Positions 63,706-64,000 of a stretch of 64,000 nucleotides of DNA are shown in pieces. Made by a program: the position numbers and the translations under genes. The stretch's first letter is position 1. Every line of letters begins with the position of its first letter. The stretch covers positions 142,547,464-142,611,463 of the forward strand of contig NC_072796.1 of NCBI RefSeq assembly GCF_028583425.1. Direction: 5' to 3'. The stretch is from Eublepharis macularius (Eukaryota; Chordata; Lepidosauria; Squamata; Eublepharidae). The notes below the pieces were generated by a model. That model was not told the DNA's origin and did no database searches. It saw only the letters and a program-made list of their open reading frames with translations.

Positions 63706-63865
63706 AATGTTGTTATAGTTTGGACAACAGAAAAACCCTTCCTCCCCATTATCTTCCAGTTAGCTTTTGGACAGATTTATAAGGCCATGTCATGTTGTGG
63801 TCACAGTGGCTTTGTCATTTGAACCCAGGACTCGCTAACCATGTGTACTTCCTCCTTTCCAATAG

Positions 63866-64000
63866 AAGGCAGCCCAAGATCAAAGTAAGGTCATAGTGGA
63901 GAGCTCAATGAAAGCGTCGACCCGGGAAGCTGCAGCAGTAAAAAAGGCAAACTCTGTGAGGAAGATTATTAAGAAAGGGATTGAAAATAAAACAGCTAAT
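63866..64000 (+). CDS. Partial internal exon of the right-hand gene (unidentified)
   Basis: A good acceptor (TTCCTCCTTTCCAATAG) precedes 63866. The frame from there stays open to the window end: KAAQDQSKVIVESSMKAS, TREAAAVKKANSVRKI, IKKGIENKTAN. It is lysine-rich and polar, with no domain I recognise. An alternative is a tiny 19-nt exon ending AAA|GTAAGG, which would fit the phase of exon 1 but is speculative. The right boundary is cut by the window. Confidence 0.45.

Larger units (their letters stand above)
59692..63865 (+). other. Intron(s) of the right-hand gene
   Basis: It contains the end of the CpG island, Penelope-like tail copies (60300-60860), a CR1 3' end (60895-61022) and a SINE (63515-63705). 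61025-63510 looks like mostly unique AT-rich sequence in which I see no supported exon, although a small one could be missed. Confidence 0.5.

Overview
The window looks like a nuclear genomic segment from a non-avian reptile, most likely a squamate (lizard or snake). The evidence is vertebrate-type split genes with CpG-island promoters, a BovB-type LINE fragment, CR1 and L2-like LINE tails, several tRNA-derived SINE families, 5S-rRNA-derived SINE copies and many short fold-back DNA elements. The exact species cannot be read from the sequence.

Layout. Positions 1-2600 hold the 5' end of CPSF1 on the minus strand: a CpG-island promoter with an array of CCAAT boxes, a probable non-coding first exon, and the exon carrying the start codon. 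Positions 9547-39206 hold a complete 12-exon SLC39A4 (ZIP4 zinc transporter) on the minus strand. I reconstructed it from splice sites and phases; it encodes 732 residues. CPSF1 downstream of SLC39A4 in the same orientation matches the mammalian gene order. Positions 39660-59440 are about 20 kb of repeat-rich intergenic DNA with no recognised protein gene; VPS28, the next gene in mammals, is not seen there. A third gene starts at 59663 on the plus strand behind a CpG island with ZNF143-like and YY1-like sites. Its next visible exon runs off the right edge, and I could not name it.

RNA genes. Two well-folded tRNA-Arg(CCG) genes are present, one antisense inside a SLC39A4 intron and one in the intergenic region, plus two degenerate tRNA-Arg-like copies.

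Repeats fill most of the rest. The most interesting are elements I assign to Penelope-like retroelements (PLEs). Several are inverted head-to-head pairs flanked by 10-14 bp target-site duplications. Their units carry a hammerhead-ribozyme-like core (CUGANGA, a hairpin, GAAA), and one copy contains a 52-bp tandem array of such units. A separate fragment encodes part of a PLE-type GIY-YIG endonuclease. SLC39A4 itself shows an unusual coding expansion: a histidine-rich ectodomain loop with 24-bp repeats encoding alternating His triplets and N-E-T glycosylation sequons.
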